A DNA stretch of 64,000 bases from Lentibacillus sp. JNUCC-1 (GTDB lineage Bacteria; Bacillota; Bacilli; Bacillales; Amphibacillaceae). Under the pieces are notes generated by a model. That model was not told the origin of the DNA. It did not search any database and worked only from the letters and a program-made list of their open reading frames with translations. The first letter of the stretch is position 1, and each line of letters starts with the position of its first letter. The DNA is taken from NCBI RefSeq assembly GCF_009741735.1, contig NZ_WHOH01000001.1, positions 682,001 through 746,000 of the forward strand, written 5' to 3'. Positions 44,604 through 53,803 of this stretch are shown here, one piece after another. The position numbers were made by a program, and so were the translations under genes.

Positions 44604-44660
44604 GTTCTCTTTAAAGAACGTATTCTCATCATAAATCAAACGAGCAAGAAATACAAGAAC
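44604..44660 (-). promoter_or_regulatory. galU promoter with SinR-type operator
   Basis: On the minus strand TTGTAT and TATGAT (rc of 44628-44633) are 17 bp apart and form a plausible promoter. Just downstream, GTTCTCTTTAAAGAAC (44604-44619) contains two inverted SinR boxes, GTTCTCT and GTTCTTT, both exact matches to GTTCTYT. A repressor bound there would block transcription at or just after the start site. A further half-site AAGAAC lies at 44655-44660. Confidence 0.65.
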
Positions 44661-44762
44661 ATAATTTAAATTTTTCTGATAAGCGTTGGTCCTTTGACAT
44701 GCTTCAAATGATTTCCAGATTGAGATTATATGATAAGGGTATGATTAAGGGAGGTTTTTTTA

Positions 44763-46067
44763 TTGAAAGGTGTTGTTTTGGTGAAGAACTCAAAAGTATG
44801 GATAAATGTTAGAGAAAGTTTTTGGTTTCTGCCCGCGGTTTATGGCCTTTCCGCAATCATGCTCGTTTTCTTAACGAATATACTGGATGCATGGTTGGTA
44901 TCGAGTTTTAAGGATAACATCCCAAAGCAGATTATCACGGGAAAAGATACGGCAAAAAAATTATATGCAACACTTGTGACGGCTATTCTTACAATGACAA
45001 CGATTAGCTTTTCAGTCATCATGGTTGTTTTGACAACATATGCGTCCCAATTCTCACCGAGAGTCTTGCAGGACTTCATGAAAAGCCGGGTCACTCAGCA
45101 TGTACTGGGCATTTATTGTTCTGGTTTTCTTTTCGCACTGCTCCTACTGCTTCTGATCGATTATGGCAAGCCCCTGCTCGGCCCAGCCTCTATGGTGGTC
45201 ATTGCGATCCTCAACTTAGGTGCTTTTGTCTATTTCATTCACCATACGGCACGTTGGCTGCAGGTGAATCGTTTGGTCGGCATGATTGAGGAAAAAGGCA
45301 CGAAAGCCATTAAGGAAATGACAAAAGAAAAGCAAACTTATTATGAATACAGTTCCTGGAACAAAGATGAAATCAATCAATATCGCAATCAAGCAAAATC
45401 TGTTCTCACTGCCAAGCGTTCGGGCTATATCCAAAGCATTAATTGGAGCGGAATGATCGAATGTGCCAAGAAACATGATGTTGCAGTTGATCTTCATGTC
45501 CAGGTCGGAAGTTTCATAACACATGATTTGCCAATTATGAATGTGTATGCCACAGAACAGACAGAAGCAGTTGAGCAACTTCGATCTTTTTTAATTGTGG
45601 GCAAAGAGCGCACAGACGTTCAAGACGTCGAGTTCACCATTCAAAAAATCGGCGAAATTGCGCTTCGGGCCATCTCTCCTTCAACAAATGACCCGCATAC
45701 CGCCGTCAATTGCATCAACAGGATCGGTGGGTTATTAATTGAACTCGGGGATTCGCAAAAAGAAACACCATATTTAGCAGATGACCAGAACAATCTGCGC
45801 GTGATCCACAAAACAAAGAGTTTTGAAGAATACTTGTACAAAAGTTTTTATCAAATACGCCATTATGGACAAAATGATATTTCCGTCATTTATGGCATTT
45901 TAGAGGTCCTTTACAAAATTGCACGTTCCAGTGACCCCGTTATAAAAGATAAAATCTGGTCCTTCCACTTTTACATCCTGGATGTTGTGGATTGGAACCA
46001 CCTATCCAACTTGGACCGGGAACATTTGAATGAGATCTATATCAAGTTAAAAGAGTGTTGTGCTTGA
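44763..46067 (+). CDS. DUF2254 family membrane protein
   Basis: 434 aa. Four membrane segments lie in roughly residues 22-165 (FLPAVYGLSAIMLVFLTNIL; TAILTMTTISFSVIMVVLTT; VLGIYCSGFLFALLLLLLID; SMVVIAILNLGAFVYFIHH), followed by a large cytoplasmic domain with ALRAISPSTNDPHTAVNCIN, the best conserved stretch of the family. Function unknown. It starts at a TTG (44763) set by GGGAGG 8-9 bp before; GTG 44781 is an alternative. It is divergent from galU and not part of a visible operon. Confidence 0.88.
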   Translation: MKGVVLVKNSKVWINVRESFWFLPAVYGLSAIMLVFLTNILDAWLVSSFKDNIPKQIITGKDTAKKLYATLVTAILTMTTISFSVIMVVLTTYASQFSPRVLQDFMKSRVTQHVLGIYCSGFLFALLLLLLIDYGKPLLGPASMVVIAILNLGAFVYFIHHTARWLQVNRLVGMIEEKGTKAIKEMTKEKQTYYEYSSWNKDEINQYRNQAKSVLTAKRSGYIQSINWSGMIECAKKHDVAVDLHVQVGSFITHDLPIMNVYATEQTEAVEQLRSFLIVGKERTDVQDVEFTIQKIGEIALRAISPSTNDPHTAVNCINRIGGLLIELGDSQKETPYLADDQNNLRVIHKTKSFEEYLYKSFYQIRHYGQNDISVIYGILEVLYKIARSSDPVIKDKIWSFHFYILDVVDWNHLSNLDREHLNEIYIKLKECCA

Positions 46068-46146
46068 AATGGGTCTGGGCGGTGTTGTGGTAACGATCAC
46101 TTCTAAACACAAGAACGCCTAACAAAACATCATTAACTTCGCGTTC

Positions 46147-46166
46147 AGTAAGCGTTATCATATAAT
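46147..46166 (+). promoter_or_regulatory. -10 region and cre-like box before the Tm-1-like operon
   Basis: AGTAAGCGTTATCA (46147-46160) differs at one base from the cre core TGNAANCGNNNNCA and abuts TATAAT (46161-46166). No good -35 is seen 16-18 bp upstream (TTCGCG), which would fit a promoter needing an activator such as the AraC-type protein encoded by the third gene. Confidence 0.5.
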
Positions 46167-46198
46167 CAAGCTTTTAATTCTTAGGAGAGGGGTATTTT

Positions 46199-47425
46199 AT
46201 GGTTAAAACGATCGCTTTAGCTGGAACTATGGATTCGAAAGGCAAAGAGTTTTTATTTGTGAAAGAACTAATTGAATCATTGGGATTCAATACTCTTATT
46301 ATTCATACTGGAGTATTTGAACCATCTATCCCTATTGATGTCTCTAACAGTGATATCGCATCAGCTGTCGGAGCAAATATTACAGATCTTGCAGAGAATA
46401 AAGATCGAGCTCGTGCAACAGAAGTGCTGTCTCAAGGAATGGAAAAGATACTGCCTGAATTATATGAGGCAGGCAAATTTGATGGCATTTTATCACTTGG
46501 CGGAACGGGTGGAACTTCTATGGTAACCCCTGGCATGCGGGCGCTGCCTGTTGGGGTCCCTAAAGTTATGGTCTCGACTGTAGCCTCTGGCAACACTGAA
46601 CCTTATGTAGGTACGAGTGACATTGTTATGGTTCCTTCTATTGTCGACGTGGCCGGTCTCAACGTCATATCCACTAAAGTATTTTCAAATGCTGTTTTTG
46701 CTATTACAGGCATGCTCTCTCATGAAAGTAAAACACCGGAAGACAGAAAACCTCTCATAGCAGCAACAATGTTCGGTTTAACCACGCCTTGCATTAACCA
46801 TGCAAAAGCTTATCTTGAAGAAAAAGGATATGAAGTACTTGTTTTTCATGCAACAGGCGTGGGTGGACAAACAATGGAGAGCCTAATTGAAGAGGGATTT
46901 TTTGATGGTGTTCTTGACATGACTACTACAGAACTCGCAGATGAGTTGGTTGGTGGCGTTTTAACAGCAGGGCCCCACCGCTTAGAGGCTGCAGGAACTC
47001 ACGGAGTGCCTCAAGTAATTTCTCCCGGAGCTATGGATATGATAAACTTCGGACCATACGAATCTGTACCTGAACAATTTTCTAAGAGAAATTTTTATAA
47101 ACATAACCCAACTGTCACATTAATGCGAACAACTCAAGAAGAAAACGCTGAGTTGGGAAGAATACTTGCAGAAAAGCTTAACCAAGCGAGAGGAAACACC
47201 TCTTTTTTCATCCCTTTACAAGGCTTTTCTGGTCTAAGTAAAAAAGGCCAAGCTTTTCACAGCCCAGAAAATGATGCTGCTCTGATCAGTGCCCTTAAAC
47301 AAAATATCGACCAAGATAAAGTAACCATGCACGAGATGGCTACCGACATCAATGACAAAGCGTTCGCCGAAGCAGCAGCGGAAGAACTTGTAACACTTAT
47401 AGAACGAAATAAAGGAGCGAAATAA
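46199..47425 (+). CDS. Tm-1-like ATP-binding domain protein (UPF0261)
   Basis: 408 aa of the UPF0261/Tm-1-like family, whose plant member Tm-1 inhibits tobamovirus replication; bacterial functions are poorly known. N-terminal [20 protein letters not shown] is the typical opening. [40 protein letters not shown] and [36 protein letters not shown] follow in order and are the family's conserved ATP-site loops. A GAGAGGGG site precedes the ATG. The next gene starts 2 bp after its stop, so translation is coupled. Confidence 0.9.
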   Translation: MVKTIALAGTMDSKGKEFLFVKELIESLGFNTLIIHTGVFEPSIPIDVSNSDIASAVGANITDLAENKDRARATEVLSQGMEKILPELYEAGKFDGILSLGGTGGTSMVTPGMRALPVGVPKVMVSTVASGNTEPYVGTSDIVMVPSIVDVAGLNVISTKVFSNAVFAITGMLSHESKTPEDRKPLIAATMFGLTTPCINHAKAYLEEKGYEVLVFHATGVGGQTMESLIEEGFFDGVLDMTTTELADELVGGVLTAGPHRLEAAGTHGVPQVISPGAMDMINFGPYESVPEQFSKRNFYKHNPTVTLMRTTQEENAELGRILAEKLNQARGNTSFFIPLQGFSGLSKKGQAFHSPENDAALISALKQNIDQDKVTMHEMATDINDKAFAEAAAEELVTLIERNKGAK

Positions 47426-47427
47426 GC

Positions 47428-48252
47428 ATGATAGAAAAAAAAGATATTCTTAACCGTTTTAAGGCTGAAATTGAGAAGGGAAACACCTTGCTCGGCGTGG
47501 GAGCAGGGACTGGCATTACAGCCAAAAGCAGTGAAGCAGGCGGAGCTGACATGCTAATCATTTATAATTCAGGACGTTACCGTATGGCAGGCCGTGGATC
47601 ATTGGCAGGGTTGCTTTCCTATGGAGATGCCAATCAAATTGTAGTAGAGATGGGAAGCGAGGTCCTTCCCGTTGTACAAAATACCCCCGTACTCGCGGGA
47701 GTTAATGGTACTGATCCTTTTAGAGTGATGGACGTATTCTTAGCCCAATTAAAAGATCAGGGTTTCAGTGGTGTACAAAACTTTCCAACAGTAGGCCTAA
47801 TCGATGGTGCATTTAGGCAAAACCTTGAAGAAACCGGTATGGGATACGATCTGGAAGTTGATATGATTAAAAAAGCTCATGACTTGGATATGTTGACAAC
47901 CCCATATGTTTTTGATGAAGAGCAAGCTGTAAAAATGACAAAAGCAGGAGCAGATATATTAGTTGCTCACATGGGTCTCACGACCAAAGGAACCATTGGC
48001 GCAAAAACAGCACTGACCCTTGATGATTGTGTCAACAAGATACAAGGTATTGTAGATGCAGGTAAATCTATCAACCCAGATATTATGGTGATTTGTCACG
48101 GCGGACCAATTGCAGAGCCTGATGATGCTGCGTACATCATTAATAAAGTTGATGGTATTGTAGGATTTTTTGGAGCTTCAAGCATTGAACGTTTCGCTGC
48201 TGAAAAAGGTATAAAAGAACAATCACAGGCTTTTAAAAGTATTAAAAAGTAG
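47428..48252 (+). CDS. phosphoenolpyruvate hydrolase family TIM-barrel protein
   Basis: 274 aa of the PEP_hydrolase/TIM-barrel family. Key stretches: [92 protein letters not shown] and [17 protein letters not shown]. This domain forms the C-terminal half of the plant Tm-1 protein, whose N-terminal half corresponds to the gene just upstream. The two therefore form a split Tm-1 pair and probably act together. The true substrate is unknown; an aldolase or hydrolase role on a small keto-acid-like compound is only a guess. Confidence 0.9.
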   Translation: MIEKKDILNRFKAEIEKGNTLLGVGAGTGITAKSSEAGGADMLIIYNSGRYRMAGRGSLAGLLSYGDANQIVVEMGSEVLPVVQNTPVLAGVNGTDPFRVMDVFLAQLKDQGFSGVQNFPTVGLIDGAFRQNLEETGMGYDLEVDMIKKAHDLDMLTTPYVFDEEQAVKMTKAGADILVAHMGLTTKGTIGAKTALTLDDCVNKIQGIVDAGKSINPDIMVICHGGPIAEPDDAAYIINKVDGIVGFFGASSIERFAAEKGIKEQSQAFKSIKK

Positions 48253-48259
48253 CGTTGTT

Positions 48260-48286
48260 GAGATGTCTCGTTTTTTGAGGCATCTC
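48260..48286 (+). terminator. hairpin between the TIM-barrel gene and the AraC-fusion gene
   Basis: GAGATGTCTC (48260-48269) pairs with GAGGCATCTC (48277-48286) with one G-U pair and a T-rich loop. Only a short T-run (ttta) follows, so it is a weak terminator or attenuator. It would separate or dampen expression of the regulator gene. Confidence 0.5.
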
Positions 48287-48325
48287 TTTATCATATACGA
48301 TATAATCCAATTGAAGGGGGGAATC

Positions 48326-49522
48326 ATGATGTTTAACAGACTGGATATTATTTCGCAATTACAACAAGCCTCTCAGTACAACCTCCCTCTTATTGGCGTT
48401 GCAGCAGGTTCTGGATTAACTGCTAAATCAGCACAAAAAGGCGGAGCAGATTTCATTCTTGCTCTTAGTTCAGGGTTTTTTCGCCAAAAAGGGATTAGTT
48501 CGCTTGCGGGGTACATGCCAATTTCAAACAGCAATCAAGTTGTAATGGATTTTGCTAAAAAAGAGATTTTGCCCGCTATGAGGATCCCAACTTTTTTTGG
48601 TTTTAACGCCACAGACCCCACTTTATATCCAGATACTTTAATAAACAAAATAAAATCACATGGTTTCTCTGGTATTATTAATTATCCTACAATCGGATTA
48701 ATAGATGGACACTTTCGGGAGGCTTTGGAGGAATCTGGATTTACTTATCAACGGGAGATAGATGCTATTAAAATCGCTCATGAAAAAGACCTTTTCACGA
48801 TAGCTTTTGTTTTTAGCCAAGAACAAGGAATAAAAATGATAGAGGCAGGAGCCGATATTATTTGTATACATCTGGGTTTAACAACAGGCGGTTTACTGGG
48901 AGGTCATCAATTTAAATCGCTGCAATCTGCAAAACGACTAGCCGTGCGCATCAGTCATACATGCAGAGAGTTGAACCCTGATATCCTCACTATGGTTTAT
49001 GGCGGCCCCTTTAATAAGCCAGTCGACATCCAATTCATGTATGACGGCACTGATATTGATGGATATATAGGTGGTTCTGCTTTTGAGCGAATACCTGCTG
49101 AAGAAATCATTGAAAATGTAACCCGCTCTTTTAAAACTATGAATGATCATCAGTATAAAAAAGTGATTCAACAGACTGTAAATGACATAGGCGCACGAGA
49201 GGATTATATTGATTTCATCATTAAATACGTGAGCGCACATTACCATGAGAATTTGTCACTTAATGATTTTGCTTCTATGGTGAATCTATCACGTTCTTAT
49301 TTAAGTACTTTATTTAAAGAGAAAATGGGAATATCATTCACAGATTATTTGATTGACTACAGACTTAGCCGGGCTATCGAAATCATGAAAAAAAATAACT
49401 TCCCTCTAAAAAACATTGCAGAAATGGTCGGCTATACCGATTATGCTCAGTTCAGTAGGATTTTCAAAAAACGAAAAGGACAATCACCTAGAGCTTTTTT
49501 CACTCAACAAAATGACGCTTAG
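48326..49522 (+). CDS. TIM-barrel (PEP-hydrolase-family) sensor fused to AraC-type HTH
   Basis: About 398 aa. The first ~270 residues are a paralogue of the preceding enzyme: LIGVAAGSGLTAKSAQKGGA, ISNSNQVVMDF, NYPTIGLIDGHFREALEESG, IICIHLGLTTGGLLG and MVYGGPFNKPVDIQFMYDG. The last ~100 residues are an AraC/XylS DNA-binding domain with two HTHs (LSLNDFASMVNLSRSYLSTL; LKNIAEMVGYTDYAQFSRIF) and the closing KRKGQSPRAFF. It probably binds the same ligand as the enzyme and activates the operon. ATG 48326 or 48329 follows AAGGGGGG. The frame extends upstream but only through the hairpin. Confidence 0.88.
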   Translation: MMFNRLDIISQLQQASQYNLPLIGVAAGSGLTAKSAQKGGADFILALSSGFFRQKGISSLAGYMPISNSNQVVMDFAKKEILPAMRIPTFFGFNATDPTLYPDTLINKIKSHGFSGIINYPTIGLIDGHFREALEESGFTYQREIDAIKIAHEKDLFTIAFVFSQEQGIKMIEAGADIICIHLGLTTGGLLGGHQFKSLQSAKRLAVRISHTCRELNPDILTMVYGGPFNKPVDIQFMYDGTDIDGYIGGSAFERIPAEEIIENVTRSFKTMNDHQYKKVIQQTVNDIGAREDYIDFIIKYVSAHYHENLSLNDFASMVNLSRSYLSTLFKEKMGISFTDYLIDYRLSRAIEIMKKNNFPLKNIAEMVGYTDYAQFSRIFKKRKGQSPRAFFTQQNDA

Positions 49523-49542
49523 AAAAACCCTCATAAATCTTA

Positions 49543-49589
49543 CACCTTCATCCCAACTTCTAAGTTCCGTTGAAATGAAGGTGCTTTTT
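49543..49589 (+). terminator. intrinsic terminator after the AraC-fusion gene
   Basis: CACCTTCAT (49543-49551) and ATGAAGGTG (49575-49583) form a perfect 9-bp stem followed by C and TTTTT. Confidence 0.75.
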
Positions 49590-49701
49590 AAAATAAATAT
49601 CTATGAAATTATTGAGTAGGTACAGCGTTTCTACTCTTTTCACTGCATACACAGATAAAAGAATAGGTGGTTTGCAATGATAAATATCTCCCGCGTCTTC
49701 A

Positions 49702-49911
49702 CTATGACCGTTTCCTTATCTCAAATGACTCAACATCTGTTTTGTCATTTGAGATGAACACATAATCTATGTCCTTCAAATCACCGACATACTCTTTAAG
49801 TTTATCAACCGTTCTGATCTCGTCAGTTTTTACGGCAATCGTATTTGTTATTTTATTAGTCGGGATGTTTGAATCAATATCAAATAACTTTTCAGAGGTT
49901 TTTAGAATGCT
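49702..49911 (-). pseudogene. short open fragment, remnant of an unknown gene
   Basis: A minus-strand frame of about 69 codons with protein-like composition runs between stop codons and has no start. It includes KTSEKLFDIDSNIPTNKI, then DEIRTVDKLKEYVGDLKDID and YVFISNDKTDVESFEI. It also holds a 12-bp perfect inverted repeat, ATCTCAAATGAC (49718-49729) with GTCATTTGAGAT (49744-49755). I do not recognise the family; a truncated lipoprotein or similar is possible. The rest of 49590-50041 shows only the terminator below. Confidence 0.4.
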
Positions 49912-49925
49912 TTAAAAGCTATACA

Positions 49926-49966
49926 ATAAAAAAGGAAGCCACTGCGAGAATGGCTTCCTTTTTTTA
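49926..49966. terminator. bidirectional intrinsic terminator
   Basis: AAGGAAGCCA (49932-49941) and TGGCTTCCTT (49951-49960) form a perfect 10-bp stem with an A-run before and a T-run after. It can end the minus-strand hydrolase transcript. Confidence 0.85.
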
Positions 49967-50041
49967 TTGATTCTTATTTTATCTGATTGAATCTACCACA
50001 GTGATTTCTGACCCAGACGACTCCCACTCGCCTTTTTCATG

Positions 50042-52215
50042 TTACCAAACGCCAACTTCCTGAAGCAGGATTTTTCCAGACGGCGCGTGAAAATGCAGAG
50101 TGAAACTGGCAATCTCTGTTGGATCAAAAGCCGGATCTGCTTGCGTAAATGCTTCCAATGGCAGATCTATCGTTTGAAATATAGGTTCCCAAGCTGGAGA
50201 GTACTTGCCATCTCGAAACATGCTGTCGAACAGCCCAAAATGAGTAAAGTCTGTTTTTATAACAGGCGGGATTGGCCCGAATTCATCGAGCGATCGCCGT
50301 ACGCTGAGACCGTCTACAGTTTCCAGTTCCACGTCAATATCCGGGAGACGCCCCCCATCGTCAGCTGCATCGACGTTGGCCATGGTCAGCGTGATGTACT
50401 TCGCTGGCTCATGAGCAGCTGTCTCTAAGACATTCTGCGATAGATCAATAGTGTATGCCGCTTTGTCGCGCCACTCGAGCTTAAGCGCGTCTGCTGGGAG
50501 GGCTTTTTCTTTACGATCCTCAGGTGTCGTCACTTCCCAGTTTGCAAACCCCTCAACGTTCAAATCTATCATCTTGCCGCGATCGAATTGCACAAGGGGC
50601 CGGTAGTAAGCATGCTGGTGTTGACTTATGAGCGCGGTATCTGGAAGCCAGTCACGACCATGCCGGTAATCCTGAAACAACTTATCATAAACCATTTCCC
50701 CATGAAAAATCCGTTCCATAAAGGCGGATACATACACTTTAGCAATTTGCCGCTGGGCTTCAGGTACCATTGTTTCCTGCTGGTTCAAAAACAATCCGCG
50801 CGGCAGACTTTGATCCAGACGACCCCAGCTGGTATTAAACTGGGCATGGTTCGCATCGCCAATATAAAGCGCGGCCTTGAAGCCATCTTCATACTGGCCA
50901 AATGTCGTCCGGTAAAACTGACGGTCACCCCGAAAATCAGTAATGTCAGCGTCCCTGGCCCCCTGCAGCACTAAATAAGAAACATTGTGTAAGTGGGGAT
51001 ATTCGCCATCGATCTCCTTGTCCGTCGGAGCCAAAGCTGTGACCGCTCGGATGTTGACTGAGCTCATCTCTTCAATCAGGGCTTCATCATCGCCAAAGAA
51101 AGTCGGGTAATCCCCGGCCATTGCCACCGCCTGTCCCCTCTTGAATGCCCAATCAATGCGACTTGGTCAAAATCTGCTTTTCCAAATAAGGCACTGGTCT
51201 CAGATTGATTCATCCGCTGCAGCTGAGCAAGATGCTTCAATAACAGCCATGCCCGAAGTTGATAGTTATCATTGGGGCTGCCTGACACATTGGAATAATT
51301 AACAAAATCCTCATCCACTGAAATCGCCAAGAATCCCCGAGAAGCCAGCTGCTCTCCAAGATAATCATAGCCATCGGTTGAAAAATATTCCATCGTATGA
51401 TTGCCATGTACCATCAGCACAACTGGAAACGGCCCGTCCCCATCCGGCAGCCAGGTCCGCCCGTTCAGAGGCAAATTTTCAGGCCCGAATTCCCAGAACG
51501 CTTCCCGCTTCTCGGGCCATTTGGTAATAAAGTCAGACGCATCCACAGTTGGCGTCACCTCGTCCACTTCAGCACCATATTCCGCCCGTTGCACATCATC
51601 CCCGCTCCCATATGTGAAAAATGTAAAGTCATGCGGCCCGGACTCCCCAGGGTTCGAGACATCAATAGTCGCTGGCGCATCTCCAGTAACTTGTAAGGAA
51701 AGCTCTTGCTCGTCTAACTTCCCGGCCAAAATAGCCACAACCACAAGCCCCGCTGCTCCCAGCAAAATCACGCGACCAACCTTTTTCCGAATCAAAAAAA
51801 TTACTGCAAGCCCTATGAGTCCTACAGCCAGACCATAGCCAATCCCGGCAATATATGAAAATAGCAACCCGCTTTTCACGTAATATAAAATAGCCACACT
51901 AAGCGCCATCATATAAAGGAGACTGCCGAGCGCAAGCCTGGGCAGCGGCACATACATTAGAGATAGCACGATACCGAGAACAAGACTCACGATTAAAAAA
52001 GCCAGGCCGTTCAGACCTACTGCTTTTGCAATATCGGAAGCATGCGCCAGCATACCAGCCCCTGTTGGACTTCCGATGGCCACGGTGACCGCAGCTGCTG
52101 TCGTACCCAGCCAGCATACGAGGATCAGCCATTTTGCCACTGCATGATCACGTTCCGGCGTCAGCACCACACGCCGGCCGATCCAACGCATTACATTGAT
52201 CAGTCTATGTTTCAT
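50042..52215 (-). pseudogene. large membrane-anchored alpha/beta hydrolase, one frameshift
   Basis: Repaired length is about 724 aa. The N-terminal part has five or six membrane segments (residues about 30-165). An extracytoplasmic alpha/beta-hydrolase domain of the dienelactone hydrolase/chlorophyllase type follows (PFPVVLMVHGNHTMEYFSTD, then LASRGFLAISVDEDFVNYSN). The nucleophile elbow GHSRGG falls exactly at the break: one extra base in CCCC (51135-51138) gives GHSRGGQAVAMAGDYPTFFG. A C-terminal beta-rich region (VDIELETV-like, then FTLHFHAPSGKILLQEVGVW) resembles a carbohydrate-binding or accessory module. Substrate unknown. Function would be lost if the frameshift is real. Confidence 0.75.
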
Positions 52216-52553
52216 TGCGCGTCCCTCTCCCCGAAGTTCTTTTCTACTATATTATAATAGCTAGCCTGGCTAATAGCCAGACCATGACAGCAATTGGTGT
52301 TATGTAACAAAATCATGACAAAACGTTTTGCTCCGTAACAAACGAGCTGCTTTTTCACAGTCGTCAAGTGGCATTTACTCGAAGTTTTTTCCAGATAAAC
52401 GATGATTTTCCATAAATGGCTGTCTATTTTCAAAGTGTTATAAGGGTTAACGTTAGAAGCGTGTTCATTGGCAGCGCTTGCCAGTAATATTACAAAAAAC
52501 ACGTGGTATGATGTTTTTGCAAGACAAAACCAAACTAAAAAGAGGTGCAGAAT
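52216..52553. promoter_or_regulatory. divergent promoter region with palindrome CTGGCTAATAGCCAG
   Basis: For the minus-strand hydrolase gene a TATAAT lies at 52251-52256 (reverse). Upstream of it, CTGGCTAATAGCCAG (52266-52280) is a perfect 7+7 palindrome at the -35 position, so it is a likely operator. On the CAP-gene side TTGGCA-gcgc-TTGCCA near 52470-52485 is another inverted repeat. No convincing -35/-10 pair was found for the CAP gene, and no coding content is seen in between. Confidence 0.45.
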
Positions 52554-53333
52554 ATGTTTAAAAAAGTATCAATCGTTACAGCCCTGTCAGCAACATTATT
52601 GTTCGGCGGTGCTTTTCAAAATACAGCAGACGCTTCAGCTCAAAGTGGCAACCACCAGAATCAGGCAAACCAGACTTACCAAACACATTACGTTGTCAAT
52701 GGCAACTGGAATTTCCAAAACAACCAGGACTTCAATAATTTCTTAAATCGTTTTTTCAAGCAATATAAGCCTGAACAAAAACAACCAGATACTAATGAAA
52801 AACCTGATACAAATAAAAAAACCGAAACAAACAAAAAACCAACCGCTAATCAGAACAAAAACGTAACTCAAACACCAGCAAAACAGGAATCACAGACACC
52901 AGCACAAAAACCTGTCCAAAAAGAACAGCCTTCTTCAAATTCAGCCATCGAAGGCTTGAGCCAATACGAGCAGCAAGTCGTTGATCTGACCAATCAGGAA
53001 CGTGCAAACCACGGTCTCGCTCCGCTGAAAGCAGACAAAGAGCTAAGCCGTGTAGCCCGCGAAAAGTCTCGCGACATGCGTGCCAATCAGTACTTTGACC
53101 ACAACAGCCCAGTATATGGCTCACCATTTGATATGATGAAGTCATACGGCATCCACTACAGCACTGCCGGCGAAAATATCGCCAAAGGCCAGCGCACCCC
53201 TCAGGAAGTTGTGGACGCTTGGATGAACAGCGCCGGTCACCGTGCCAACATCCTGAATGGCAACTTCACCCATATCGGTGTCGGCTATGTGGAACAAGGC
53301 AACTACTGGACACAGCAGTTTATTGGTAAATAA
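52554..53333 (+). CDS. secreted CAP/SCP-domain protein (YkwD-like)
   Basis: About 259 aa. Signal peptide FKKVSIVTALSATLLFGGAF ends near ADASA. A low-complexity linker of repeated Asn/Thr/Lys/Gln/Pro units (KPDTN-type) covers residues about 75-140. The C-terminal CAP domain (about 145-259) shows LTNQERANHGLAPLKADKEL, YFDHNSPVYGSPFDMM, AGENIAKG and WMNSAGHRANILNGNFTHIG, the standard SCP signatures. Close to B. subtilis YkwD and spore-coat/germination relatives; biochemical role unknown. ATG 52554 follows AGAGGTG and is preferred over 52545. Confidence 0.9.
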   Translation: MFKKVSIVTALSATLLFGGAFQNTADASAQSGNHQNQANQTYQTHYVVNGNWNFQNNQDFNNFLNRFFKQYKPEQKQPDTNEKPDTNKKTETNKKPTANQNKNVTQTPAKQESQTPAQKPVQKEQPSSNSAIEGLSQYEQQVVDLTNQERANHGLAPLKADKELSRVAREKSRDMRANQYFDHNSPVYGSPFDMMKSYGIHYSTAGENIAKGQRTPQEVVDAWMNSAGHRANILNGNFTHIGVGYVEQGNYWTQQFIGK

Positions 53334-53348
53334 GCTCTGGAAATGAAG

Positions 53349-53380
53349 AGAGACCAGCCCTTGAGGTTGGTCTCTTTTTT
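53349..53380 (+). terminator. intrinsic terminator after the CAP gene
   Basis: AGAGACCA (53349-53356) and TGGTCTCT (53368-53375) form the stem, and a T6 run follows. Confidence 0.85.
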
Positions 53381-53422
53381 CGAGTAAAAAGTTTATCCGA
53401 AATGGTTTATTGATTTTGGTCT

Positions 53423-53707
53423 CTAGAATGGCAAATCCTCGTCCTGAATATCAAACTCCGGTTGCTTAGGCTTAGACCTTGACTTATGCTTGGATTCCGG
53501 ATTCTCTATAACCTTGCCGAATTTTTCCTCATATAAATCCCTTACCCAATATTTGACCGGGGCTTTCCATTTTTCCTTTGGCCCTGGTATGTTTTTAATC
53601 AAACTCTTAGGCTTCATACCCAATTCCTTCGCCATTTGAATATCAGCCAGATTCAGCTTACAGCGTTTTTTAGCCTCAGCCCAATCAGGATTGTATTTCT
53701 TCCCCAT
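53423..53707 (-). CDS. small conserved hypothetical protein, 94 aa
   Basis: Highly charged, Lys-rich soluble protein. The core LNLADIQMAKELGMKPKSLI, then GPKEKWKAPVKYWVRDLYEE, looks like a compact DNA- or RNA-binding fold, and the acidic tail ends DIQDEDLPF. I recall similar short proteins in Bacillaceae annotated only as hypothetical. An AAAGGATGG site precedes the ATG. It is monocistronic, between the CAP gene terminator and repeat R4. No function can be assigned. Confidence 0.7.
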   Translation of the reverse strand: MGKKYNPDWAEAKKRCKLNLADIQMAKELGMKPKSLIKNIPGPKEKWKAPVKYWVRDLYEEKFGKVIENPESKHKSRSKPKQPEFDIQDEDLPF

Positions 53708-53803
53708 GACGAACCATCCTTTCTTGGAAAAGTTTCTTAAGTATTATTTATAGATAGCTGTTTTCATATTGATTGTCGGTATATATTGAGACATAGTGTA
53801 AGT

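Noticed and set aside
44763..46067. DUF2254 protein as part of the EPS locus
   Set aside because: It is divergent from galU, has its own ribosome site and no polysaccharide-related domain.
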